From the NCBI GenBank assembly GCA_946965045.2, contig OX337233.1, positions 1 through 64,000 of the forward strand: a stretch of DNA of 64,000 nt, read 5' to 3'. The position numbers were made by a program, and so were the translations under genes. The notes under the pieces were generated by a model, which had not been told where the DNA came from, made no database searches, and saw only the letters and a program-made list of their open reading frames with translations. The DNA comes from Epithemia pelagica (lineage: Eukaryota; Bacillariophyta; Bacillariophyceae; Surirellales; Surirellaceae). The stretch's first letter is position 1, and each line of letters starts with the position of its first letter. Shown one piece after another: positions 1-10,527 of this stretch.

Positions 1-695
1 ACCCTAACCCTAACCCTAACCCTAACCCTAACCCTAACCCTAACCCTAACCCTAACCCTAACCCTAACCCTAACCCTAACCCTAACCCTAACCCTAACCC
101 TAACCCTAACCCTAACCCTAACCCTAACCCTAACCCTAACCCTAACCCTAACCCTAACCCTAACCCTAACCCTAACCCTAACCCTAACCCTAACCCTAAC
201 CCTAACCCTAACCCTAACCCTAACCCTAACCCTAACCCTAACCCTAACCCTAACCCTAACCCTAACCCTAACCCTAACCCTAACCCTAACCCTAACCCTA
301 ACCCTAACCCTAACCCTAACCCTAACCCTAACCCTAACCCTAACCCTAACCCTAACCCTAACCCTAACCCTAACCCTAACCCTAACCCTAACCCTAACCC
401 TAACCCTAACCCTAACCCTAACCCTAACCCTAACCCTAACCCTAACCCTAACCCTAACCCTAACCCTAACCCTAACCCTAACCCTAACCCTAACCCTAAC
501 CCTAATCCTAACCCTAATCCTAACCCTAATCCTAACCCTAATCCTAACCCTAATCCTAACCCTAATCCTAACCCTAACCCTAATCCTAACCCTAATCCTA
601 ACCCTAATCCTAACCCTAATCCTAACCCTAATCCTAACCCTAATCCTACCCCTACCCCTAACACTAACCCTAACACTAACCCTAACCCTAACCCT
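1..695. repeat. Telomere, (CCCTAA)n with variant proximal repeats
   Basis: The C-rich strand of a TTAGGG-type telomere lies at the left end, as expected for a left chromosome terminus. Positions 1 to about 505 are uninterrupted CCCTAA. From about 506 to 645 CCCTAA alternates with TCCTAA, giving a 12-bp period. At 646-695 there are CCCTAC and CACTAA variants before unique sequence begins. Degenerate variants on the centromere side are normal for telomeres; the regular alternation is less usual. Confidence 0.98.
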
Positions 696-1160
696 AGCGT
701 TTATCCCTTGGAACATTGTCGCCATCTATTCAATACAGCCTATACGGTTTTTGATCGCTGGCGAACGTGTAGATGGAAAAGCACGCGCTTGGTGACTTAA
801 TACACGGCCTTGCAGAAGGTGTACCATACTAGCACTCTTATTCTATCCGTAATTTGATCCATCGGCACAATAGGCGTCCAACCTAAGTTCAACCATAGTT
901 GGTGATCCAACGGTCAAGTCGATTTATCGATGTTTAGATCCCAATTGATCTGACGAGTATCAGGCAACATTTTCCTTCTTATGGGTGGATGCAACTTACA
1001 TGTTGAACTGCATGTTGAAAATATGCAGCGCATCGAGTGTTCCGTTAGCAATCGTTTCATTGTTATGCTGGCAACATCCCTCATCATGTTGCCGTGACGA
1101 GGGACAACGATACGCAGCCCTGGCAATGCATTACCATTCGCGGAATGGACCGCGAAACAA
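696..1160. other. Unique subtelomeric spacer
   Basis: Single-copy sequence between the telomere and the first transposon. Only short overlapping ORFs on both strands are present, with no recognisable domain. I see no gene here. Confidence 0.5.
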
Positions 1161-1180
1161 GGAGCAAGTAGCTTCGTAAT

Positions 1181-1233
1181 CGAGTAGTAAATACACTACT
1201 CCGATAAAGTCGAGTAGTAAATACACTACTCCC
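1181..1233. repeat. PB1 left end: two copies of a 22-bp palindromic repeat
   Basis: The block CGAGTAGTAAATACACTACT occurs twice, at 1181 and 1210, separated by CCGATAAAGT. Each copy is an inverted repeat of GAGTAG and CTACTC. The same elements recur in inverted form at the right end of PB1, which suggests transposase-binding or terminal repeats. Confidence 0.7.
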
Positions 1234-1522
1234 ATATCTTCCTTTCTTTGTATGATACTCATTATTGACGTCATATCATTTTGAACCCTTTATTCTGGTA
1301 GATTTTGCCATTTGGAACATTTTGACTTATGATATTGTACACCGATTCCTTTGTTATCGCTTTCGTCCTCTCGTTTGAAAGTTCAACGATTGTCCTCATT
1401 TTTGTTGTCTGACTCCAAAGGTCCATGTTTGATTGCTGATTTCTTTCTCCCGAAGTACAATCAAGTGCCAACCTTCTCCATTCCGCTTCGTAACATTACA
1501 ACGAACTGGAATACAAAAGGCC

Positions 1523-4500
1523 ATGTCGTCAGCTCCTTCCGATTCCATTGAAGATACGCAAACGTCCACAAGCGCCTATTCGCAACCATTGCTTGACTCA
1601 TCAACCCAAGACAACGAATCAAGCCAAGTGTCATCAGTGCCTGCTCCAGTCCCTACCCAACGTTCACGACAACCACCACGACTCCGTTTCTCATATGCAA
1701 AGCGAAAGCTTTACGCACCGCATACATTTTTGCTTGATCCAACGTACACCGATAGGTTTCAGCAGTCGTTCCCTTCTCGCGACATGAGAACTCCGTTGGT
1801 TCTCGAAGGGCAGATTATCGCTTGTCCCACAACCAAAAATGGCCATATGTACGTGGTTTCATGGGACCAGCGTAATTTCCCCACGCTAAATCCTCAATGG
1901 GTGCGCCCCCAGTTCACTTCGTCGCCTTATATCAAGGAGAAGCTCCAGCAATTTATTGTGGACTTCGACAAAGCAACACTTGCACGGAAACATGAATCTC
2001 AGAGGAATAACGCAACCGCACATCCAGCGACAGTGACACAGACAGCCACTGCACCTCAACAACCTCTTGCAGAAGCAAGAACGACAACGAACAAACCCTC
2101 GACTACTGTAGAGCCTGATCGACGGGCAACAAGAACTACATCGCCTCTCCAGCAAGGTACCAACGAAAGAACAACGTCCGTCCCTAATACAATCGAGAGA
2201 GCACGACGACGGGCAGCACTCACCACTGCAACTGGAGAAGAGTCGTCACCAGCTATTTCAAACCTAACTGACGCTGTACCACCCGAGGCCAACAACGACA
2301 ACACTCCCCGCAACGACGACTCTCGACCAATCCGCCTTTTTGGCAGTGGTAGCACTACAGCACCGGCTCAACCTGTTGATGACGACAACAATGTTCCTCG
2401 CCGCAGCCGTCGCCATAATCAGGCCGAGTCATCTGATTCCTCCGACTCTGATGAGGACAATGGTGACGAGGATCTTGAACCCGATACACAGCAACCAAGA
2501 TCTGACAATCCACTTGATGAAGTTGCACAATCTGACACCGATGAGGCACAAGCAGAAGATGCACAAGAAGGAAATGAAGGAGCGAATGTGTCAGGTGCCA
2601 ACAATCAAACTTCAATCCGCCAATTGATGGATGCCTTGTCTTTTGCATACCACGAGATTTCCATGTCGACTCTTCCATCCAATTGGATTGGTAAGGAAGA
2701 TAACCACAAGTCCCTCTATAAAGGACCTGATGGACTTCGACCTGGGGTCTCTGATAACTTTTCAAATCCTTGGGAATGTTTTCAGTTTGTGGGTGGTCTA
2801 TCCAGTTCAACGATTGCGAGAATGGCAACGGCCACCAATATGTATTTTGACCAAAAGATAAAACCAAATCTTTTATCACGCCGTGGATACTACCATTCCC
2901 AACGATGGGAAAATGTCACAATAGAGGAAATGACAAGGTTCCTCGGAATAATTCTCATGATGTCTCTGCGGCCTGTCGACGGAGGAGGGTATGCCGCACA
3001 TTTTCAGACATCAAACCGGGTGTACAATGTTGGTGCTGGCCATCCGTTGGTAGAAATAAAAAACAGCACTGGTTGGGCTTCTCAATACATGAAGCTGGCC
3101 AGATTTCGTCAAATAAGGGGCGCCTTCCATTTGGAGGAAGAGTCTAGCAGACGTGGTGGCGACAAGTGCCACCAGCTACGGAAGTTCATCACATCAATGA
3201 ACGCGGCGTCGCGAAGAAGCTTCTATGTGCCGAAAGACTTGGCATTTGATGAGGGTGGGATTGGTTGTCGGTCTAGGTATTGTCCGGCTCGACAATACAA
3301 TAAAGACAAACCACAGAAGTTCAGAGTGGATTTCTTTATCCTCTCGTCTTCTTCAACCTACGCAATCCTACACCTCGACGTATATCAAGGGGCCAACGCC
3401 ACTAATTCTTATATACACCAACAAGCATTGAATCTCCCAACTACAATGAAAGCGGTAGTCAATGCATGCTACCAGCTTGAGATGCATAAGCTGACGGACG
3501 GGTATCGGCATGTCTCGATGGATAACCGGTACTGTTCTCCGAAGCTCGCTGTGATTCTCCGTGACCGACTGAGAATCTTTTCCACTGGTACATGCCGTGC
3601 CAATAGAGTCGGTTGGGACAAGAACAAGTTGAATCTAAAGAAAGGATCGGACAATCGGGGTGCAGTACTTTTGTACCACGATGCTGTAAACGGTCTAGTG
3701 TTGGGTCAATGGGTGGATTCAAAAACAGTCAACTTTGTGTCTTCGTTTGAAGACTCTGGAAGCGGCACTGTACTACGTCAAGTAGGAAGTGAGAAACGTG
3801 AACTTACTTGTCCCGTACCCTTGATCCGGTACCAAAATAACATGGGTGGAGTAGACAATGGCGACCAAATGCGGTTCCAGTTTGGTGGGTTTGCCAACGT
3901 CACCCATTTCAAGAAATGGTATAAAAAAGCAGGCTTGGCGATTCTCGACTGTATGCTATTGAACAGTTATATAGCATGGAATTTGTCTGCTGGTGACCGG
4001 CTGAGGTCATGACGGAGAAAGCTTTCTCGCTACGGGTTCTACACCATCGTCGCCCAGATGATCTGTAGTTATAGAACCCCCCAAGAAGTGGATCCATTGG
4101 CGCGCCGAACAACCAACACCAAACGTCCTGCTCCTTGTGCACGTGATCATTATCCAGTTGCAATCGAGGACAAGAAGCAAGTGGCCTGTGCAGTATGTCT
4201 TTTGGAGTATCGGTGGAAAAAGATACTAAGAAAATGGCTGGGGTCTACAAAAATGTCGAAAGATGCGCCAAGTGTGGGATTTGTGCACACCTTGTTGGTT
4301 GTCAGAGTCGAGCCGCTGAAGGGTGGAAGATCCATTCTCTACCTCAATTCAAGACTATGACATGCTTTGAGATCGTTCACTGCAGTGAAGGCCAAGAAAT
4401 CTTTGTAGCTGCGGAAGAGGGAGCTAGGTACACATACACGGTGCGAAAAAACCACAAGACTGTTGCCAAACTACGAGAGGACCATGGTCTGCATCCAAGT

Positions 4501-4689
4501 CATAGTCGGAAAAGGTCAGCTGTTGAGTTCTGTATGCAACGACAACAAATAAGACAACGCGCAGACGAAGTAGGAGATGATGCAGATGAAGTAGGAGACG
4601 ATGATAATGCAGACGAGATGGAAGATGTTGTCGAGGACAACAGCAACTCAGAGAACAACTCAGATGTGGAAGACACAGAAGAAGTCTAG
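1523..4689 (+). pseudogene. piggyBac-like transposase (DDE_Tnp_1_7), disabled near the C terminus
   Basis: The transposase should cut and join transposon ends in the nucleus. The first ATG is 1523, giving 829 residues up to a TGA at 4010. Residues 1 to about 380 are low-complexity and rich in Ser, Thr and acidic residues. The RNase H-like core follows, with the three piggyBac aspartates visible: AFDEGG (D576), SMDNRY (D667) and GGVDNGDQ (D778). After the TGA the same frame stays open and encodes a CAVC motif to about 4215. The rest of a cysteine-rich zinc-binding tail (CAKCGICAH, then an acidic C terminus) continues in another frame to 4689. This indicates one nonsense mutation and one frameshift. 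An unrecognised intron is a less likely alternative, because both halves of the cysteine cluster are still present. Confidence 0.8.
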
Positions 4690-4758
4690 CGCAAGATATG
4701 GAAGAATAGAGTATCTTTGCATATAATACTAAATAGTGAATGAATCTGTTTATTATAA

Positions 4759-5423
4759 CTACTCCATAGTGTCGTCAGAGTTCTGGATAAATCCTACGTA
4801 CGGTTCGTTGTTGTCTTCATTGGGAAAGTTCTGACGGATGAATTCGACCAAACAAGCAGGGAGTTCAACTCTATTTCTACGGCCAAGAGTACCATGAAGT
4901 TTGTTAGACAGGCGGCGATAAAGCTTGTACCGGATCGTACGGTTGGGCTCTCCTTGCGCCTTCAAGTGAGTAGCAATCTCGTGGAGGTAGGGGAGATGCT
5001 GAAAGATCTCACAGGGGTTCTTCTGACAGGTGCCACAAACATTCTCCCAGTAGTAGCCTTCAGTCGTAGACCGCAGTGAGTTCTGGTTTAACTCGAATAG
5101 AATGCGTTCGATACTCTCTACGCAAGCAGATTCGATAGGCATGTATCGCGTCTCTGTACACTCCGTAGTTTCGTGGATAACTTCTCCATCCTCGCCAGTA
5201 ACCATTACTTTTGACTTCTGTAACGTAAATGGAACGAACATTCCACTACGGGTCGGATCATCGTCGTTGGGGAGAGTAGCATTGGCGATCTCAATGGACT
5301 CGACGAGATCTGTAAAGCAAAAGAAAAATGAGGTGAGGTGTAAGGAGACAAAAGCAAACGAAACAATGAATTGATCTTGGATCAAGACAGAATCTCACCT
5401 TCCAAGGGGTTACTATCACTCAT
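4759..5423 (-). CDS. PB1 second ORF, 191-aa protein of unknown function, one intron
   Basis: Not recognised as a known family. The likely gene starts at the ATG at 5423-5421. A 25-nt first exon is followed by an 89-nt intron at 5310-5398 (GTGAGA donor, TTTACAG acceptor), and exon 2 ends at 4759. Splicing restores one frame and gives about 191 residues starting MSDSNPLEDLVESIEI. The centre carries a Cys/His cluster, CGTCQKNPCEIFQH. Then comes a basic stretch with RYKLYRRLSNKLHG and GRRNRVELP, and an acidic C terminus. The gene is convergent with the transposase and inside the provisional element ends, so it probably travels with PB1, perhaps as a DNA-binding accessory protein. That role is inference. 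Confidence 0.6.
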
Positions 5424-5589
5424 GTTGATGTTCGTTTACCTTTATATTGTAAAATCGAAACAAAGACAATGCATTGGTACCTTGCAATGAATGGGCGGAC
5501 CTCTATCGTGATGATTGCAACGCAGATGATAGTGCGACCGACCGAAACCGGACCGTTTTCAAACCCTGTTAAGGCCGGAGCATTAAATT

Positions 5590-5641
5590 CGAGCATTTTT
5601 ACTACTCCGATAATATTTATCCGAGTAGTAAATGCAATGCT
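5590..5641. repeat. PB1 right end: ~52-bp imperfect palindrome
   Basis: The segment begins GAGCATTTTTACTACTCCG and ends with its near reverse complement, CGAGTAGTAAATGCAATGCTC (21 nt counting CGA, read here as 3 plus 18). It is related to the left-end repeats of PB1. Outside it, TTAAGG at 5570 and CCTTAA at 5650 form a further inverted pair. Confidence 0.65.
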
Positions 5642-5643
5642 CC

Positions 5644-6649
5644 AAATCCCTTAAAACGTGTTCCTTACGAATGGCGTTAATATAGTTGTTAATAAGAACA
5701 ATTACAGATCCCAGATGACATCTGCCCATATACTTTGATTTAGATCCATATCCCGTCTATTAGACTATATTTATTGGGTACTAAGTGTCTAGCGAATTAT
5801 CTTATATGTATTTATCCGAATCACACCAGGAATTGCGAACCACACCCTGAACCACACCCGCATCGCACTCCTAAGTTAAGAAGGGACCGCCGGACGCACG
5901 AAGAGGACACAAACTTCTCGTCCACGTGTGGGAAGTTTGCCTGAGCTGGAAGGTGGAGATTTTCACCCACCAAGGACTGCGCAATCACAAGAAATTGGAA
6001 AAGGAAGCCACCATTGGACCAGTTCCTGATCCGTCCATGGACAGTGGTTCCGCTTCTTTTCCTTTCTTCTTTTTGCGCCCCGTTGGTGTGCCACCCACCT
6101 TCTGTTTGTCAGGGCTGGGCCTCCGATCCCTCCCTTTCTGTGGGGCCAACGGGGCGTTGCTGTGTATTGACCGGTGGGGGTGTGCGCCGTCATCCTTTCT
6201 GTGTAGCCCTCCTATTGGGCCGGTCATTCGGATGGCTAAAGTTGTCGGCGTATCGCGAGGTCTTTTGATTGACACTGCTGCAACATCCTTGATGCTGAAG
6301 GGTCCATAATTCAGCATGGGATGCTTGCAGGTGACACTTTGCGATGTGTTGCCTAATGCTTTGGGCCTATTTGTGAAAGGGCATGCCCATGCCTGGGGGA
6401 TTGCTGTCCCCATACTAGTGTGGGTTTCTGGAATTGTTGGAATCGGTCTGGTTGGATGGTACACCACGTTGGAACAAGGATCTTGTGCAACCCTGCAGGG
6501 AAATTGCTTCGGGAAGTCACAGTTTCTGGCTGCCTGACTCTTGTACCCTTCTGTATTTGAAGGTATGTGGCGAAGGGTTGCCCAGGAGCCGAATGAAAAG
6601 GGGATTTTCAAGCAGACCTTTAATGGATACAAGGCAAGAACCGGAGTGG
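5644..6649. other. Spacer without a supported gene
   Basis: Several overlapping ORFs of 80-215 codons occur on both strands between 5926 and 6632, but none shows a domain and none is clearly favoured. The sequence could be an old retroelement remnant. I assign no gene. Confidence 0.4.
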
Positions 6650-7140
6650 TTTGAATGGATATGGAGAAGTGCTGGTGGCAGTTCTATAGTTTCAAGAGTA
6701 CACTGCACAAGTGGTTACGATGATTGAGACTATCCCTAATCTAGGGCTGTTGCGACATCAGCTCATGGAAAGTTGAAGAATGATGGAAGGGAGGGCTCTT
6801 GTTGGACTCAAGATGACAACATGGTGGTTTGGATGGACGAGGAGAAGTGCTGGTGGCAGCCCCATAGTTTCAAGAGTACACGGCGCATTTGGTTACAATG
6901 ATTGAAACTATCCCTAATCTAGGGCTGTTGCGACATCGGCTCATGGAAAGTTGAAGAATGATGGCTCTTGTTGGTCTCAAGATGACAATCATGGTGGTTT
7001 GGATGGACGAGGAGAAGTGCTGGTGGCAGCCCCATAGTTTCAAGAGTACACTGCACACATGGGTACTATGATTGAAACTATCTCTAATTTAGGGCTGTTG
7101 CGACATCGGCACATTGAAAATTGGAGAATGGTTGAAGGTA
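6650..7140. repeat. Tandem repeat, ~170-178 bp unit, about 2.8 copies
   Basis: Units start at 6650, 6828 and 6998, each with TTTGRATGG followed by GGAGAAGTGCTGGTGGCAG. Shared blocks include TAGTTTCAAGAGTACAC and AGGGCTGTTGCGACATC. The first two units are complete (178 and 170 bp) and the third degrades after about 7140. No ORF runs through all units. Confidence 0.85.
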
Positions 7141-7726
7141 CAGCATGTGGTCTGGTTTCAAGTCTTGAGTACAAGAAAGAGGAATCAGGTCAGTTCAGAG
7201 CGGATGGCAGGAGAAGGACACTTTGTTAGAGGATGGTATACTTTGGAAGCCAGTGAAGATGGTTTGGATAGTCTCCTCATGGTGCGTGAACAATGTTGAG
7301 GAACTTCAAACTGATCACACGGATCTTTATACCGGCAACCTGCTGTCATAGCAGCGGTACAAGTACATTGGCTGAACAGGAAAAGGAATGATGCAGTGAA
7401 AAAATGAAGATGCACGAAAGACCGAACAGGGGGGAGTCACGACAAGTCATGCTGTGGGTTAACCTTACATGGCTGTCCTGATCGCTTGCTATTGTCAGCT
7501 TGCCTGTGGATAGCATGAGACCGACCAGACATTGGAATTTGGGGTTGGCAGCCTCATGTTCTGATGGCGAATCACTTGTGAAGATATTTCAGGGTGGTTC
7601 GGTTCTGTCCCTACAGGGCGGAATCTGGCATTCGGACTCTCATGTCTTGAAGCACACTTGTCCACAATAGACATGGTCACATGGGTTTCGGAGCCTATGA
7701 GCCATGGAGCGAGTCTAGAACCTTAA
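7141..7726. other. Spacer, nothing recognised
   Basis: Unique sequence after the tandem repeat, with short ORFs only and no motif I can support. Confidence 0.4.
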
Positions 7727-7742
7727 CCCCCCCCCCCCCCCC
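7727..7742. repeat. Poly-C tract (16 C)
   Basis: An uninterrupted run of 16 cytosines preceded by AACCTTAA. The exact length may be affected by sequencing. Confidence 0.9.
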
Positions 7743-8008
7743 AGAGTTTTGGTGTAAGTGTAAAGTGTAGTTTAGAGTGATGAAGATTGTGTGAAGAAAA
7801 GGAGTCGAGCTTGGGCATTCAAGCAAACTGGCAAAACGTTTGTCCCGCATGAGGAGGAAATAGTACCTGAACCACACCTTTTTAGATCTCCCCCTATAAA
7901 GAAGACTCTAGCAAGATGAACATACTCAACGACAACTTTCATCGCAACAAGCTAGAAATCGTACCTTGGCTTTCGATTCGCAACAGGAGGTCAAGTGCAA
8001 CAAACAAC

Positions 8009-8305
<297 letters not shown>

Positions 8306-8496
8306 GAGCACTAGGACGATGGTATGCTTCCTCATCCACATGTCTTTCGTGGAACAAAAATCCTCCTCCAGTATTGACCGACTATTAGTGGATCAGTATC
8401 AACCCCAACAGCAAGACCACGCAAATCTCTTTGTGTTGTGGCACCGCATGGCAGTCTGGTCGCCAATTATGTGGACCCTTTCTCGACATGATACCA

Positions 8497-8764
8497 TATC
8501 AGCGTTCATGCGCCTCTTCCATTCACTCCCACACATGCAACAAAATATCGACCTCGCACTACACCCAACTTAGCTCCTAGTCATAATTTGAGAAGTAACA
8601 AAACTTGCACTACAGTTTACATTCGTCCCTAGCAGAATCTTACGAACTGCAAACCGGAACTTTTCCGAATGACCATGGGAACCTCCCTCAACGGAACGGC
8701 CGCCTCATTCGGACATTCTACGAACAACTCGTCGGGTGGAACAGAAAACTCCTTCACAATGAGA
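8497..8764 (+). repeat. Copia1 5' LTR
   Basis: 268 bp, identical to 15283-15550. An open frame begins inside the LTR at 8669 and runs into gag, but the intervening stretch is the primer-binding and leader region, so I do not count it as Gag. Confidence 0.95.
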
Positions 8765-8782
8765 GGTTATGAGCCCAAGCGG
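8765..8782 (+). promoter_or_regulatory. Copia1 primer-binding site, initiator-tRNA-Met anticodon-arm type
   Basis: The bases directly after the LTR are GGTTATGAGCCCAAGCGG. Their complement contains GGGCTCATAACC, the anticodon stem-loop of eukaryotic initiator tRNA-Met. This suggests priming by an internally cleaved half-tRNA, as described for Drosophila copia and yeast Ty5. The match is from general knowledge of tRNA sequences, not from a search. Confidence 0.6.
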
Positions 8783-9112
8783 TTCCACTGGGTTGTAACA
8801 GTATTCACCTTACTGATGACCGTTTACTTACCGACAAGAATTGTTTTACTTAACGATTCATTCGTGGTACAACAAATTTCAGTTGTGCCCCCTACACGAA
8901 TCCGAACCCTGATGCGACCGACATTCGGCAACTGGGAGTCAACATTGCAGTTGGAGACTTGGTCTACCAACCAGAACACTCCGTTACTGGGCCCAACACA
9001 ACTTGGAGCACGGGAACTAACACTCACTTTTTGGTCCAAACCAAAACAGACTCAAACTTACCGCTTACCTTTGCTGTTGAGTTCCTTGCCTTTGCCTACT
9101 ATCTTTGAGACC

Positions 9113-10522
9113 ATGAAGATCCCTACTCCTGTTTCAACGCCCAAGAAGACCTCTGGAGTCGGTTCCCTTTCAGCCGATACTCAGATGAATGGTATCACTC
9201 TGACTGCCGCCAAGAGTCGTACTTTTGAACTCGGAGCTTTCGCCGACACGGTCTCTCCAGCCTATCGCAGTTCCTTATCCGGGAAGACCCTGTTTGACTT
9301 TCGTAATGAAGCCGTTGTTGGACTTACTCCTCCCTTCAGTTTCACCTGGGCCGTTGTCAGTACGACCGATGACAAGTCCTTTTTCGACGACAACAACAAG
9401 ATTATGATGCAACTTTATACACTCGAGACACGTCTTACGACGTACTGCATGCATTCGGTGTTTGATATCCTTCCTGTTGATGAAGAAACCGGCATTTTAG
9501 ACTCGTCAGGTGCTACTTTGAGCTTACTCGACCATGCTTGTTCGCTCTCTGAGGCTCAAGTCCGCTTGAGCAACCAGATCTATGCCGAACGCACCACCGA
9601 CAGTCTGCACCCGCAGAATCTGTCTTGGACTCAGGACTTGTTGCTTGCCTCCTGCGATGGGACTCTTCGTGCCGATCTTGAAAATCGCTTGGTCACGATC
9701 CCTGACAACGAGCAGGGTGGGCCCTTGGTTCTTCATATGATCCTCACGCAACTCATGACGACAACTACCGACGCCGCTCGTGGTATTGTCCGCCGATTGG
9801 AGAAACACAGTGTCACTGCCTATCCTGGTGAAAACATAAATCAGTTTTGCTCTACGTTTAACAATGTGGTTCTACGTTTGAACTTAAGTGGACATGTCCC
9901 GGCCGACATTTGCAGTATCTTCGTCGAACGACTTCTCACTTGCACGGTTCCAAAGTTTCTCAGCATGATGGACTATTTGGAGAATCATGACGACCCCATC
10001 CTTCAAGACTTTTTCGGATTACGCGAACGTGTCGTGGCAAAATACCATTCTCTTTTGTTGTCCGAGAAATGGCTTCCGACCGTCAAGACCGATACCTCCG
10101 CTTTTCCTGCTCTCACTGAGACCAAGAAAGCTGCTCCGGTTGGAACCCCCAAGTCCAACAATGGTCGTCGTCCACCTTTACCGATCGACACTACTCCTCC
10201 TGGTCCTGGTGAGGCCAACTCCAAGCCTCATCCGACGAATCCCAAGCGCAAATTGTGGTGGTGTGCCTTGTGTCCGAATGGTACTCCAAACGGCATCGGC
10301 CGTTGGGGTAACCACAGCACAGACCGTCATGACCCCACCAAGGTGAATTCCAGCCGCTCTCCTGCAGCCACACCCTCTGACACGGCTGCCATTGCGAACA
10401 CTACGGACTCTCCTTCAGCCACCGACACCCCTTTGACTGACAGTGCCACTGCTACACCGACTGCTGCACCACCCCAGACTTACGCCAATGTTGCCCTTAC
10501 CTCCTTGCGGGATTTTCGCTAG
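9113..10522 (+). CDS. gag: Copia1 Gag capsid/nucleocapsid protein
   Basis: Gag packages the element RNA into virus-like particles in the cytoplasm. I take the start at the ATG at 9113 (MKIPTPVSTPKK), giving 469 residues. The longer frame from 8669 would translate the primer-binding site and leader. The middle, with RLEKHSVTAYPGENINQFC, resembles the retrotransposon Gag (UBN2-like) core. Around residue 380 is WWCALCPNG followed by histidines (GNHSTDRH), a degenerate zinc-knuckle position. The C terminus is rich in Pro, Thr, Ala and Ser. The ORF ends in TAG at 10520, and Pol follows in the -1 frame relative to Gag. I could not find a canonical slippery heptamer at the overlap, so how Pol is made is open. 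Confidence 0.85.
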   Translation: MKIPTPVSTPKKTSGVGSLSADTQMNGITLTAAKSRTFELGAFADTVSPAYRSSLSGKTLFDFRNEAVVGLTPPFSFTWAVVSTTDDKSFFDDNNKIMMQLYTLETRLTTYCMHSVFDILPVDEETGILDSSGATLSLLDHACSLSEAQVRLSNQIYAERTTDSLHPQNLSWTQDLLLASCDGTLRADLENRLVTIPDNEQGGPLVLHMILTQLMTTTTDAARGIVRRLEKHSVTAYPGENINQFCSTFNNVVLRLNLSGHVPADICSIFVERLLTCTVPKFLSMMDYLENHDDPILQDFFGLRERVVAKYHSLLLSEKWLPTVKTDTSAFPALTETKKAAPVGTPKSNNGRRPPLPIDTTPPGPGEANSKPHPTNPKRKLWWCALCPNGTPNGIGRWGNHSTDRHDPTKVNSSRSPAATPSDTAAIANTTDSPSATDTPLTDSATATPTAAPPQTYANVALTSLRDFR

Positions 10523-10527
10523 GGCGG

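Larger units (their letters stand above)
1161..5643 (+). mobile_element. PB1: piggyBac-like DNA transposon, ends provisional
   Basis: The segment holds a piggyBac-type transposase and a convergent second gene. It is bounded by related palindromic sequences built from GAGTAGTAAAT and ACTACTCCGATAA, on the left at about 1180-1233 and on the right at 5590-5641. The outermost shared hexamer is GGAGCA on the left and TGCTCC on the right, which I use as provisional ends. No TTAA or other clear target duplication flanks these points, so the true ends could lie some tens of bases away. The transposase is broken, so the copy is probably not autonomous. Confidence 0.6.

Noticed and set aside
2056-2879. 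Antisense ORFs over the PB1 transposase N-terminal region
   Set aside because: Shadows of the low-complexity sense coding sequence.
1100-5700. TTAA target duplication for PB1
   Set aside because: TTAA tetramers lie near the right end but none matches at a corresponding left position, so the duplication could not be shown.
5985-6632. 215-codon minus-strand ORF
   Set aside because: Overlaps plus-strand ORFs of similar quality, has no domain and shows low-complexity basic and Pro-rich content.
8669-9112. N-terminal extension of Copia1 Gag starting in the LTR
   Set aside because: It would translate the primer-binding site and leader. The ATG at 9113 opens the Gag-like sequence.
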